A stretch of DNA of 64,000 nt, taken from positions 1-64,000 of the forward strand of contig CAMPJI010000003.1 of assembly GCA_946886865.1 (NCBI GenBank), given 5' to 3'. Shown here in pieces: positions 18,357-28,300 of the stretch. Positions within the stretch are counted from its first letter, which is position 1. Each line of letters begins with the position of its first letter. Under the pieces are notes generated by a model. That model made no database searches. It was not told where the DNA came from and was given only the letters and a program-made list of their open reading frames with translations. Both the position numbers and the translations under genes were made by a program. Source of the stretch: an uncultured Lysobacterales bacterium. Its GTDB lineage: Bacteria; Pseudomonadota; Gammaproteobacteria; Xanthomonadales; Xanthomonadaceae.

Positions 18357-19403
18357 ATGGGTGCGACGCAACCGCCGTCTCGGAGGCGAACGAAAGCGAA
18401 ACGGAGGCATGGCCGTGGGAAGGCAGACCCGGTCAAGCGCCTTCGGAACCAGGTCTGGTATTGCCTGGTCTGTGCTGAGACGAAGACGCCTTGGGACGAT
18501 CCAGGGGCAATGGACAGGTTCTTTCTCAAGACCAGAACCGGTCCGTACCGCACCTTCGAGCGCCTACGCGACAATCGCTCCAATCCGGGACTGAAGAATT
18601 CCGCTCTGAAGCATCGGAGTGTGGCCCAGCTCGTGGCGGAGAAACGCGGATACGAGCACACACAGCTGGCGCTCAAGAGTCGCCTCTGGAGCCTTCTTAG
18701 TGGGCCACCTTGGACCCCTGCCAAGCGCGAAGAGGAAATCGACCGGCTGCTACATACGTTTGAGTTCTACGAGAGCGGACCTCGCGATAAGTTCATCCTC
18801 GACACGCTGTCTATCGAGGACTTTCGCGATCTCGACCGCACACCTTCGAATTTTCAATGTGGCCTGCGGAAAGTGGCACAACAGCAATCGCTCGACGGCA
18901 TCCTGTTGCTGTGCCTGTTGTACCGGCGCCACCTCGAGGCCGGCCGACTAGGAGAGGTCCGCGACGTGGGCGACGCGGTGTTGCGGGCGATCCACCACTA
19001 CTGTGACCGTCCGGGCTTCCACGGGGAGGTGCGCACGCTTTGGGTGTTTATTACCCGACGCCGCGTGTTCGCCGGACAGCCTTCTCTCGAGCACACGCCG
19101 CAGGCCCTCTCGGAGGCGCGCCAGATAATCGCCGGCTGGGAGGCACATTGCACGACGGCGCAAGCACAGAAGTGGTTCGATGATCAGGTGTGGCTTTATG
19201 CCTGTAATCGCGAGAACGACGAAGAGGTCCAGAGGTCTTACATCATCCCGCGAAACCCCGAGGTCGAGGGCTTTATTGCCGCCCGTGACCACCTTTGGAT
19301 CCGCGCAGTTGACACAGCTGTCGCCAATTTGCCACCCCTGAACCCTAACTCGCCCAGTACCGCCGAAACTGGTTTTGCCCAGCCCCCAGGTCATCGCGAA
19401 TGA
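18357..19403 (+). CDS. Hypothetical cargo protein, 348 residues
   Basis: A 348-residue soluble protein that I do not recognise. The N-terminus is strongly basic (PPSRRRTKAKRRHGRGKADPVKRLRNQ), which suggests nucleic-acid contact. WYCLVCAETKTPWDD contains a lone CxxC pair. The remainder is helical, with DRLLHTFEFYESGPRDKFILD, a run of leucines (GILLLCLLYRRHLEAGRL), and Trp/Arg-rich stretches. The ATG at 18357 is chosen because earlier in-frame Met codons lie in sequence shared with the opposite HTH gene. Codon use is less GC-biased than that of the host genes. A defence or regulatory function would be speculation. Confidence 0.6.
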   Translation: MGATQPPSRRRTKAKRRHGRGKADPVKRLRNQVWYCLVCAETKTPWDDPGAMDRFFLKTRTGPYRTFERLRDNRSNPGLKNSALKHRSVAQLVAEKRGYEHTQLALKSRLWSLLSGPPWTPAKREEEIDRLLHTFEFYESGPRDKFILDTLSIEDFRDLDRTPSNFQCGLRKVAQQQSLDGILLLCLLYRRHLEAGRLGEVRDVGDAVLRAIHHYCDRPGFHGEVRTLWVFITRRRVFAGQPSLEHTPQALSEARQIIAGWEAHCTTAQAQKWFDDQVWLYACNRENDEEVQRSYIIPRNPEVEGFIAARDHLWIRAVDTAVANLPPLNPNSPSTAETGFAQPPGHRE

Positions 19404-19491
19404 GCGGGGTGTGGCTAAACCACGGAGCTTGCAGGGGTGCTCACACCCTCGCTCCCCATTGCGACGGTAGTACGGGCCTCTGGTAGCAGTA

Positions 19492-20250
19492 TCAACCTTG
19501 GCGACCGACCCGCAGCGATTCCTCTGCTATCGGTACTGTCCAGAACGCGGCGTCCAGTCCGCTAACACCGTAGGCAAAGCCGCGGGAAAGCGCTGTGTCC
19601 GGTTTGATCTCTCGTGGGACAAACGAGCAGTTGGCCCATCCGCCTTTGCTGACTCCGCGTGCGCGCTTCACCAGTTCCTCAGCGATCGCCCGCCGGATGA
19701 GCTCGTCGGTTCGCTGCCACTGCAGCGCCAAGGAAGCTCCGTGCCTCACTGACGCCCAGCCGCAATAGCGCCACTGACCAATGGTCAATCCTTGAACAGA
19801 AGAGAACGCGCGCCCGACATCCAGGGCCCACTCCGCAGGAAAGCGGTGTCGAGCCAATTGCGATGCCAGAAACCGCTCGGCCTCGGCTCGACCCAGGTCT
19901 TGCCACAGCCGTATGACTGCACCACCCGTTTGCGGCTGTAAGGCTACCTCCGCAAAGTAGTCCTCCAGGGCTTCTCCCAGTCGCGAGGGCTCGTACACAT
20001 CCCACGTCAGTCGCCACTGAAAGCCTTCAATCGGTGTGGTACGGGTGTCGGACGCAACCGTCCATCTCCGCAGGCCTTCCGGAGCGCCAATGATGCCGAG
20101 GCGACCTAGATCATTCAGCAGTGCGATCGTCAGGTCCACGGAAGGCGCCACCGGGATGCGTTCGGTCTGGGCCGACAGCAGGGCCCACAGCTGCAGGCTG
20201 GCGACAGGACCCAGTTCTTCGAGAGAGTGCGGAGGGGACGCCCGCATCAA
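19492..20250 (-). CDS. Hypothetical cargo protein, 252 residues
   Basis: A 252-residue protein without recognisable motifs, signal peptide or transmembrane segments. It is rich in Trp (FQWRLTWDVYEPSRLG, QWRYCGWASVRHG) and ends AFWTVPIAEESLRVGRQG. It is read away from the XRE repressor gene, and the palindrome TACTAAGAATAACTTAGTA lies between the two starts. This suggests that the repressor controls it. The pairing of an unknown gene with a divergent small XRE regulator is common in phage-like or defence modules, but no such role can be read from the sequence. Confidence 0.6.
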   Translation of the reverse strand: MMRASPPHSLEELGPVASLQLWALLSAQTERIPVAPSVDLTIALLNDLGRLGIIGAPEGLRRWTVASDTRTTPIEGFQWRLTWDVYEPSRLGEALEDYFAEVALQPQTGGAVIRLWQDLGRAEAERFLASQLARHRFPAEWALDVGRAFSSVQGLTIGQWRYCGWASVRHGASLALQWQRTDELIRRAIAEELVKRARGVSKGGWANCSFVPREIKPDTALSRGFAYGVSGLDAAFWTVPIAEESLRVGRQG

Positions 20251-20272
20251 ATGGGCCTGCAGGTTGAGGGGG

Positions 20273-20291
20273 TACTAAGAATAACTTAGTA
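20273..20291. promoter_or_regulatory. Perfect palindromic operator between hypothetical gene and XRE gene
   Basis: TACTAAG-AATAA-CTTAGTA is a perfect 7-bp inverted repeat with a 5-bp spacer. It lies 23 bp upstream of the minus-strand gene start and 35 bp upstream of the XRE start. Its AT-rich form and place fit a dimeric XRE repressor site (inference). Confidence 0.7.
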
Positions 20292-20325
20292 TGCAAGCCG
20301 CGAAAACTTCGCCAATCTGTCGCCC

Positions 20326-20670
20326 ATGGGGGGCACAGTGGCGAAACAGGCAGCACCACCTTCGGTTTTTGCGCGGCGGCTGGCCGAGGCCCGGCAGCGG
20401 GCGGGCCTGTCGCAACGCGATCTGGGGTTGCTTGCCGGCATGGAGCCGTCCGTGGCCTCTCCCCGCATCAACCAGTACGAGCATGGCAAGCACGAGCCCC
20501 GGGGCGAGACGCTCCAGCGACTGGCCGAGGCCTTGGGCGTGCCGGCCGCGTATCTGCTCACGGACGACGAACTGCTGGCCCGGCTCCTGCTGCAGTGGAA
20601 GGACCTCACCGTGCGCCAGAAGAAGCAGGTGCTCAAGGATGTGGAGGCGGCCCTCGCCGCCAAAGGCTGA
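20326..20670 (+). CDS. XRE-family transcriptional regulator
   Basis: A 114-residue Cro/CI-type regulator. The HTH spans about residues 15-70 (FARRLAEARQRAGLSQRDLGLLAGMEPSVASPRINQYEHGKHEPRGETLQRLAEALG) and carries the typical SQ...N.YE.GK pattern. A short C-terminal helix (LTVRQKKQVLKDVEAALAAKG) may serve dimerisation. It probably represses itself and the divergent 252-residue gene through the palindrome at 20273-20291. An in-frame GTG at 20338 (VAKQAA) is an alternative start. Confidence 0.85.
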   Translation: MGGTVAKQAAPPSVFARRLAEARQRAGLSQRDLGLLAGMEPSVASPRINQYEHGKHEPRGETLQRLAEALGVPAAYLLTDDELLARLLLQWKDLTVRQKKQVLKDVEAALAAKG

Positions 20671-21171
20671 GCGGCCGGCCAAGGCGCGTGGGTTGCCGCG
20701 CCCACCGGCATGTTCGCTCGGCCTGAGTGAGTACTTCTTCGCCCGATACCCGCGATAAGAGCGGTTTATCGGGCGTAGCCGCGCAGCTGCAGTGGTGAAG
20801 GCAGTCCCGCCAGGGCCCGGCTCAGGGGCAACGCGGTTGAGCGGCCGACGGCCCGCGCTCGGGATGACCAGTGTTCGGGGGCCGCCCTAGTTTGTCTATC
20901 GGAAAACGCCGCGGTGCAGTGTCAGTGAATTCCTACGCTCTCGCACGCGGCTCGCTTGCCTGACAGCGTTAGCGCAAGTGTTAGCGAGCCACCGGTGAGG
21001 CGTAACCACGCGGCCGTGCCGCTTTTTCCATTGACTCATGTGGCTTGCGCTTGCTGGGTAGACGGGGGCGATCTACACAAAGTGTTGACATGTCACCGGA
21101 GGTGGGGAGAATCGGCCAAGCTCGCCCCGCTCGATTGGCCGGGTGAGTGACTAGTCAGCAAGGAATGCGCA
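20671..21171. promoter_or_regulatory. 501-bp upstream region of the secretion operon, with inverted and direct repeats
   Basis: No gene is supported. At 20949-20990 the arms GGCTCGCT and AGCGAGCC form an inverted repeat around a direct repeat GTTAGCG-CAAGT-GTTAGCG (20968-20986), a possible regulator site. Further down lies the candidate hlyB promoter. A 64-codon frame at 20956-21150 lacks a ribosome site and is discarded. Confidence 0.45.
21085..21112 (+). promoter_or_regulatory. Candidate sigma70-type promoter for the type I secretion operon
   Basis: TTGACA (21085-21090), a 16-bp spacer and GAGAAT (21107-21112) precede the transporter ATG at 21172, which has AAGGA upstream. The -35 box is perfect, while the -10 box matches four of six bases. 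Confidence 0.5.
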
Positions 21172-23355
21172 ATGGCTCATGGAGGGGCGGCGCTTGCGGT
21201 GGTTGAGCCCGCAGCGCCCGAGGATTCGCACGCACCGCCTGCGCCCGATTTGGCGCTGCGCGGCCTTGTGCTGCTGGCCCAGTTCCATGGCGTGGCCGCG
21301 GATGCCGGCCAGCTGGCGCATGACTTCGGCCTCACTGGCGAGCGCTTCGACGAGACCGCCTTGCTACGCGCGGCCAAGACCTTGGGGCTGAAAGCGCGGA
21401 TCAATGCACAACCGCCTGCCCGCATCGCCATGGCCAGCCTGCCGGCGCTGGCGCTGGTACCGGAAGGCGAGGGCGACAGCTTCATCGTCGCCAAGGTCGC
21501 CGGCGACCAGATCCTGATCCACGACCTGACCGAGCGCCGCCCGCGAGCGGTCAGCGTGGAAGAGTTCGAGGCGCGTTATGCCGGCCGGCTATTGCAGGTG
21601 GCCTCGCGCGCTTCGGTACTGGGCGAACTCGCAAAGTTCGACTTCAGCTGGTTCATCCCGGCGGTGGTGAAGTACCGCAAGCTGCTGCTTGAAGTCTTCA
21701 TAGTCTCCTTCTTCATCCAGCTCTTCGCGCTAGTCACGCCGCTGTTCTACCAGGTGGTGATGGACAAGGTGCTGGTGCACCAGGCGATGACGACCCTTAA
21801 TGTCATTGCCATCGGCCTGGTGACCATGGCGGTGTTCGAGGTGGTGATGAGCGGGCTGCGCACCTATGTGTTCAGCCACACCACCAGCAAGATTGATGTC
21901 GAACTCGGTGCACGCCTGTTCCGCCATGTGCTGGCACTGCCGTTGGCCTATTTCGAATCCCGGCGCGTTGGCGACACCATTGCCCGCGTTCGGGAGCTGG
22001 AGAACATCCGCGGCTTCCTGACGGGGCAGGCCCTGACCTCGGTGCTGGACCTTCTCTTCACTGGCGTCTTCTTGGCGGTGATGTTCTGGTACAGCGGCTG
22101 GCTCACCCTGATCGTGGTGCTGTCGTTGCCGGTCTACGTGCTGATTTCGGTGGGCGTCACGCCCGTATTGCGCAAGCGTTTGAACGAGAAGTTTGCGCGG
22201 GGCGCCGATAACCAGTCGTTCCTGGTCGAGACGGTCAGCGGCATCGGCACGATCAAGGCCACGGCCGTGGATCCGCGCGTGACCCGTACCTGGGATAACC
22301 AGCTGGCCGGCTATGTCAGCGCTGGATTCGGCGTAACCCGCATTGCCACGCTGGGCCAGCAAAGCGTGCAGCTGGTGCAGAAGCTGGTCAGCATCGCCAT
22401 CCTGTTCTGGGGCGCCAAGCTCGTCATCGAGGGCAAGCTGTCGATCGGTCAGCTCATCGCGTTCAACATGCTCTCCGGCCAAGTGGCCGCGCCCATCATT
22501 CGGCTCGCGCAGCTCTGGCAGGACTTCCAGCAGGTCGGCATCTCCGTCGAGCGGTTGGGCGACATCCTCAATACCCGCACCGAGGTCCCGGGCAGCCGCA
22601 TCGCCCTTCCGCCCATCCAAGGGAGGGTTACCTTCGAGCGCGTGAGCTTTCGCTACCGGCCCGACACCCCCGAGGTGCTGGCGGGAATCGAGTTGGATAT
22701 CGCGCCCGGCGAGGTGATTGGCATCGTCGGACGCTCGGGCTCCGGCAAGAGCACGCTGACCAAGCTGGTGCAACGGCTGTACACCCCCGAGCGCGGCCGC
22801 GTGCTGATTGATGGGCATGATCTGGCCTTGGCCGATCCGGCTTGGCTGCGGCGGCAGCTGGGTGTTGTCTTGCAGGAAAATTTCCTGTTCAACCGGAGCA
22901 TTCGCGAAAACATCGCGCTTGCCGATCCGGGCATGCCGCTGGAGCGGGTCATTCATGCCGCCCAGCTCGCGGGTGCACATGACTTCATTGTCGAACTGCC
23001 GGAGGGGTATGACACTCGAGTGGGGGAGCAGGGGGCGGGTCTGTCGGGCGGTCAGCGCCAGCGGATCGCCATCGCTCGCGCCCTGATCACCGACCCGCGC
23101 ATCCTGATCTTCGATGAGGCCACCAGCGCCTTGGACTATGAGTCCGAGCATGCCGTCATGGGCAACATGCGGGCCATCTGCAGGAGTCGGACTGTACTGA
23201 TCATCGCGCACCGCCTGTCCACGGTCCGCCAAGCGAATCGGATCGTGGTGGTCGACAAGGGGCGCATCGTGGAGTGCGGCACACATGCCGAACTCCTAGA
23301 GCGGCCCGAGGGCCATTACGCTCACCTCCAACGGTTGCAGCAGGGTCCGGCATGA
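21172..23355 (+). CDS. Type I secretion ABC transporter, HlyB-like
   Basis: A 727-residue peptidase-like/membrane/ATPase fusion. The N-terminal 130 residues are a C39-like domain whose catalytic Cys position is replaced ([10 protein letters not shown]), as in HlyB, so it docks the substrate instead of cutting it. Residues about 165-450 are the six-helix transmembrane domain. The ATPase has Walker [10 protein letters not shown], signature LSGGQRQR and Walker [13 protein letters not shown]. It exports RTX proteins in one step through HlyD and an outer-membrane TolC, which is not encoded here. It is coupled to hlyD by an ATGA overlap, and the presumed substrate is the giant RTX protein downstream. 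Confidence 0.95.
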   Translation: MAHGGAALAVVEPAAPEDSHAPPAPDLALRGLVLLAQFHGVAADAGQLAHDFGLTGERFDETALLRAAKTLGLKARINAQPPARIAMASLPALALVPEGEGDSFIVAKVAGDQILIHDLTERRPRAVSVEEFEARYAGRLLQVASRASVLGELAKFDFSWFIPAVVKYRKLLLEVFIVSFFIQLFALVTPLFYQVVMDKVLVHQAMTTLNVIAIGLVTMAVFEVVMSGLRTYVFSHTTSKIDVELGARLFRHVLALPLAYFESRRVGDTIARVRELENIRGFLTGQALTSVLDLLFTGVFLAVMFWYSGWLTLIVVLSLPVYVLISVGVTPVLRKRLNEKFARGADNQSFLVETVSGIGTIKATAVDPRVTRTWDNQLAGYVSAGFGVTRIATLGQQSVQLVQKLVSIAILFWGAKLVIEGKLSIGQLIAFNMLSGQVAAPIIRLAQLWQDFQQVGISVERLGDILNTRTEVPGSRIALPPIQGRVTFERVSFRYRPDTPEVLAGIELDIAPGEVIGIVGRSGSGKSTLTKLVQRLYTPERGRVLIDGHDLALADPAWLRRQLGVVLQENFLFNRSIRENIALADPGMPLERVIHAAQLAGAHDFIVELPEGYDTRVGEQGAGLSGGQRQRIAIARALITDPRILIFDEATSALDYESEHAVMGNMRAICRSRTVLIIAHRLSTVRQANRIVVVDKGRIVECGTHAELLERPEGHYAHLQRLQQGPA

Positions 23356-24770
23356 AGCACGTCCTCCAAGGAGTTCGGGATTTCGTCTCTCGCTACACCG
23401 ACGTCTTCAAGTCTGCCTGGGCAGTCCGTCACCGTTTGGAGGCTGTCAAACGTACGCCAGACGAACTCGCATTCCTGCCCGCCCATCTCGAGCTGACCGA
23501 TAGCCCGGTCTCTCCACTGCCGCGCTGGACGATGCGGGTCATTATCTCGTTCTTCTGTTTGGCATTGCTGTGGGCGTGCTTCGGCAAACTTGACATCGTC
23601 GCAGTTGCGCCGGGCAAGACCGTGGTCAGCTCGCGCACCAAGGTCCTGCAATCGTCGGAGACGGCAGTGGTGCGGCGCATCCTGGTCGAGGACGGGCAGG
23701 TGGTGAAACAGGGCGATCTGCTGATCGAACTGGACGCTACCGCGACCAGCGCCGACTACACTCAGGCGGACGATGCCCTGACCAATGCGAAGCTGGCGCA
23801 ACTGCGGCTGGCTGCGTTGGCCGAGGCGATAGAGTCCGGGACCGCCCCCGTGCTGGCCCCGGATGCGGCCTCGCCGAAGGCGCTGTTCGCCTCAGCACAG
23901 CGGCTAGCCAGCAGCCAGTTCGATGCCTTCCAGGCCAAGCGCCAGAGTCTGCTCGCCTCCATTGCCCAGCGGCGGGCGGAGCTGGGCACCGTGCAGGCCC
24001 TGATCGAGCCACTGGAACAGACTGTCAACATCACACGCACCCGTTCCGAGGATTACGCGGAATTGGTCGAAGGCCAGTACGTGGGCCGGCACGACTACTT
24101 GCGGATCGAGGAGGAACGCATCGCCGCCGAGCGCGACCTGGCGGCGCAGCGCAACCGACTGCACGAGGTGCGCTCCGCCTTGGACGGTGCCCGGGAGGAG
24201 CTGCGCGTTCTCGTTTCCGATACGCGCCAGCAGACCCTCGACGGGTTGCGACAGGCACGCGAGCAGGTCCAGCAGTTCACTCCGGAGGTTGCCAGAACCG
24301 GGCAAAGAGACAGGTTGATGGGGCTGCGTGCCCCGGTCGATGGCACGGTGCAGCAACTGGCCGTGCATACGGTCGGAGGCGTAGTCACGCCTGCGCAGGC
24401 GCTATTGGCCGTCGTGCCCAGCGACGAGTCGCTGGAAATCGAAGCCACGGTATTGAACAAGGACATCGGCTTCGTCCGGCCCGGGCAGCCGGTCACGGTC
24501 AAAGTCGAGAGCTTCCCCTACACCCGCTACGGCTACCTGACGGGCACGGTCACGAGCGTGTCGCACGATGCGGCGCAGGACGAGAACTTGGGAATGGTGT
24601 TTCCCGCAAGAATCAAGCTGCGGGGTGCGACGCTCAGCATCGATGGTGTCGAAGTGCAACTGACATCAGGGATGAACTTGAGTGCGGAGGTCAAGACTGG
24701 GAAGCGTCGGGTGATCAGCTATCTGCTCAGTCCGCTGCAACGGGGTGGCGAAGCACTGAGGGAACGATGA
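23352..24770 (+). CDS. Type I secretion membrane-fusion protein, HlyD-like
   Basis: A 472-residue periplasmic adaptor. After a cytoplasmic N-terminus of about 58 residues there is one transmembrane helix ([15 protein letters not shown]). A biotinyl-lipoyl-like half motif follows ([23 protein letters not shown]), then a long coiled coil (about 150-330), a second lipoyl half ([21 protein letters not shown]) and the C-terminal beta-barrel. It bridges the HlyB-like transporter and TolC. The ATG at 23352 overlaps the transporter stop, which settles the start against the longer open frame. Confidence 0.95.
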   Translation: MKHVLQGVRDFVSRYTDVFKSAWAVRHRLEAVKRTPDELAFLPAHLELTDSPVSPLPRWTMRVIISFFCLALLWACFGKLDIVAVAPGKTVVSSRTKVLQSSETAVVRRILVEDGQVVKQGDLLIELDATATSADYTQADDALTNAKLAQLRLAALAEAIESGTAPVLAPDAASPKALFASAQRLASSQFDAFQAKRQSLLASIAQRRAELGTVQALIEPLEQTVNITRTRSEDYAELVEGQYVGRHDYLRIEEERIAAERDLAAQRNRLHEVRSALDGAREELRVLVSDTRQQTLDGLRQAREQVQQFTPEVARTGQRDRLMGLRAPVDGTVQQLAVHTVGGVVTPAQALLAVVPSDESLEIEATVLNKDIGFVRPGQPVTVKVESFPYTRYGYLTGTVTSVSHDAAQDENLGMVFPARIKLRGATLSIDGVEVQLTSGMNLSAEVKTGKRRVISYLLSPLQRGGEALRER

Positions 24771-24880
24771 AAGACGTTCCCGCGATACGCCCCACCGAAA
24801 CCGCCGGGGCGGACTCGAACAAAGACGCAGCATAGAAGCCCAGGCCAACCCCTTCGACTTATTGGAATTGCAGGAGTCGC

Positions 24881-25384
24881 ATGAAGAGCAATCTTGTAGC
24901 GAATAACACATTCTGGCACTGGTGGACATTGATCATACTTCTCATTTTTATCGGCTCTATTTTCACATACGGCCGTGTTAATGAGTCTGGGTACTGTTTA
25001 GGAGAGCTGCGACGACTAAGCGATGACGAACTAATAAATGCGGCCGTGGATTACGTCATCCGACGTACCGCACCCAGCGGTGGAGCGATCGCCATTGAGA
25101 ACGGAAAGGCTCGTGAGATTCAAGATCTTAGAGCGAATAACAGAAAGTATACGAGTGCAGCAGAGTTCAGGTCGGCAAACCCGAGCTGTTGCCGCATTCT
25201 TGACGATGCAGAATATCCAGGATATCTCATCCCGCGAGCCTCTCGTGCGAGGGGTGAATTCGCTGCGATGGTAAGAGTGGAATTCATACACGGTAAGTAC
25301 GAAAGCGACTTTACGGTGAAGCAGCAACTGCAGTCACATCACATAGCAGTGACGAATTGCGGAACGGTTTTAGAAAACTCATGA
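24881..25384 (+). CDS. Membrane-anchored small protein upstream of RTX gene
   Basis: A 167-residue protein with a single N-terminal membrane helix (WHWWTLIILLIFIGSIFTYG, about 13-32) and a soluble remainder with four cysteines (CLGELRRL, NPSCCRI, TNCGTV). The family is not recognised. It is notably AT-richer than the secretion genes before it and starts 14 bp upstream of the RTX gene, so the two are co-transcribed. A small membrane protein directly before a secreted giant may act as an immunity or maturation partner (inference only). GGAGT lies before the ATG. Confidence 0.7.
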   Translation: MKSNLVANNTFWHWWTLIILLIFIGSIFTYGRVNESGYCLGELRRLSDDELINAAVDYVIRRTAPSGGAIAIENGKAREIQDLRANNRKYTSAAEFRSANPSCCRILDDAEYPGYLIPRASRARGEFAAMVRVEFIHGKYESDFTVKQQLQSHHIAVTNCGTVLENS

Positions 25385-25398
25385 CAAAGGAATGACAA

Positions 25399-28300
25399 AT
25401 GAATTCTATTCTCAATGAAGTGCTGACTACTTATCTGTATGGAACAGCTCAGAAGCCCGATACGGCCGAGCTGGCGACGGGAAGTTACATAAGAGATCCC
25501 GGTGCGTCGACCAGCATGGCTATCGATCTCGCGGACTACATGAGCACAGGGCCTGGACGGTTTGCCGGCGCTCACATGTTTGATGTCGTTAGACTGTTCT
25601 TCGAACTTGACTTTGATGCACTCGGGCTCGCGCCCGGCAATTACACGGAACAAGAGCTTTCCGACTTTCTGCGCAGTAAAGGCTATTCGGTAAATGCGCT
25701 GGTTGGAATTGACCAAGCACAGTACGAAGATGAAATCGATGATTACATGGAGCGAGCATTCGTATGGAACACCACTGCGTTTGAACTGAAAGATCCCGAC
25801 GCCAGTGGGAATGGCGGCGCTAGATTTGAAATCTCGTCCTCTGGGGTCAAGAGCGTATCGGGCATAGAGATAATACCCTTCACCAACCTCAATGAGCGAG
25901 AGAACTTCGATTACATTGGAGGCAGCCGCAAGGCCGATATAACTAACGCCGCAAGTGCATTTATCACAGATCCATCGTCTATAGGACGAACCGTATACTT
26001 CGAGTTTATAGGCACCAGCCCAGTGACCAGCATGAATCAGGTCGAGTACGATATCGAATCGTACAATTGGCCCGTCGCCATGAGCGACGTTGCTGCAGCT
26101 GCCAAGATTGGTGCTAACGCTTCCGCATTCTTTGGCAGTCTTTTTGATGATGGGACGATTCGGCATTTGGACGATCAGGGCCGGCCGATGGTGTATGGCA
26201 CAAACGGCGGGGACTCTTATGGCTCATTGGTGGACTGGTTTAAGCTTGAGAGCCACCCGCTTCTGAGTGCGTATACGGGGAATGGAATCACCTTTATTGC
26301 TGGCGGCGGGTCGGACAATATTCGAGGCACGGACTCGGGCGACGCCATTTATGGCGGCTCGGGTAACGATGAATTGGACGGCGAGGGTGGGGCCGACCAG
26401 CTGTATGGGGGAACTGAAGATGACGTATATATAGTTGACGACGCCGGAGACGTCGTCACCGAGTACGTGGGCGAAGGGGAAGATTTGGTCAAGTCCTCGG
26501 TTGAGTACACCCTTTTGGAGAATGTCGAGAACCTTGAACTGAGCGGCTCAGACGACATCAACGGCACAGGCAATGAGCTAGACAACGAAATCAGGGGGAA
26601 CTCCGGAAACAACCACTCTCTTGCCGGCATGGGCGGTGACGACACCATTCACGGCGGGGGCGGGGATGACACGCTCACGGGTGGCGCGGACAACGATAAG
26701 CTTTTCGGTGATGGGGGCGCAGATACATTGCTGGGTGATGACGGACGCGATTATCTGGCTGGCGGCGAGAACGCAGATATTCTGCTCGGTGGATCGGGAC
26801 ACGATACTTACAGCTCGGATGCCCAGGACACTATTATCGATAGTGACGGCACCGGCCAAGTTTTTCTAGATGGTCAGTTGATGACTGGAGGAAAACGAAA
26901 GGAAGGTGATCCAGAGAACGAGTACCGCAATGGCAATACGCTATACGTGCTGAATGGAACCAGCCTACTGATCAACGGGGGGCTGCAGATCCATGAGTTT
27001 AGCAACGGCGACCTTGGTATCTCACTGGAGACCGAGCCTGATGACGAGGAGCCGCCGGAAATGGACGAGGCTGAGCGTCGTGCGTCGCCGATCGTGATCG
27101 ATCTTGACGGTGACGGCGTGGAGAGTAGCGGATACAGTCGTGATCGGTATTTTGATCACGATGCCAACGGCATGCTGGAGTCAACGGCGTGGGCGGGTGC
27201 TGACGATGGGTTGTTGGTACGCGACCTCGATGGTGATGGCAAGATCCATACGGGACGTGAATTGTTCGGCAGCAACACTCGATTGGCATCGGGTGAATTG
27301 GCAGACAACGGTTTTGCAGCACTTAGCGACCTTGATGGCAACCAAGACGGTATTGTTGACTCTCAGGATTCGGCTTTTGCAGAGCTGAAGATATGGCGCG
27401 ATTCCAATCAGAATGGCTTGACCGAAGCGGGTGAGCTACTCACCCTGAGCCAGGCAGGCGTCGTTGCCATAAGGACAGGCTATGACGAGTCGGCGTTCGT
27501 CGACGCAAACGGGCAGGCCCATAAGCAGATTGGCACTGCTATACGTGCGAACGGTACCGATGCTGCAGTCTCAGATATTTGGTTCACAACCGATGCTTCG
27601 CGCCGCATCAATGATGTTTCGACCTCGCCACTGGCGATCTATGAGCTGGCGGATCTTCCGAATGCGAAGGCCTTTGGCAATCTAATGGATCTCCACCAGG
27701 CAATGGTGCGTGATCCTGAGTTGAAGGCTCTCGTGGAAGAGCACGTAGCACAGGGCGGGACTGGTGGCGGTCCCACAATCGACACGCTCATTTTTCGTTG
27801 GGCAGGCGTGGAGCACATTGCACCGGACAGTCGCGGCAGCAATGTCGATGCGCGAGAACTGGCCGTGGTGGAGATGCTGTCGGCGCGTCCGTACACCAAC
27901 GATTACACCCCGAACGATCCCAACCCCAGGCCGGAGGCGGGAAACCTTCTGACCTCGGAGTTCAACGAGTTCCGCCAGTACGTCGCGGCTCAGCTGGAAG
28001 CGCAGACGCGCTACGCCGATACGGGAATCTTCCTCGGCGGGTTCGCCTCGGGCTACTCGCGCGCCATGCTCGATCTGGATGCCTTCAAGGCCTACATGAT
28101 CAGCGCCCAAGACACAGGTGATACGGGCGCGATCCTCGACTTGGTTGCACTTTCTACTGCCTTGTCTGCGTATTCGCCTGCACTGCGCACGCAACTTGAT
28201 GCAGCCTATCAGGAGCTGATCGGCGCGCGGCCGGCAATTGAGCCCTGGGTGCGTGGTCTGAGCCCTTTAAATGGCACGGACGAAGCCGATACGTTGTTTG

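Noticed and set aside
20956..21150. 64-codon frame before hlyB
   Set aside because: No ribosome site, and it overlaps the candidate promoter and repeat region.
21730..23286. 518-codon minus-strand frame opposite the secretion transporter
   Set aside because: A shadow of the ABC transporter gene with no recognisable domain.
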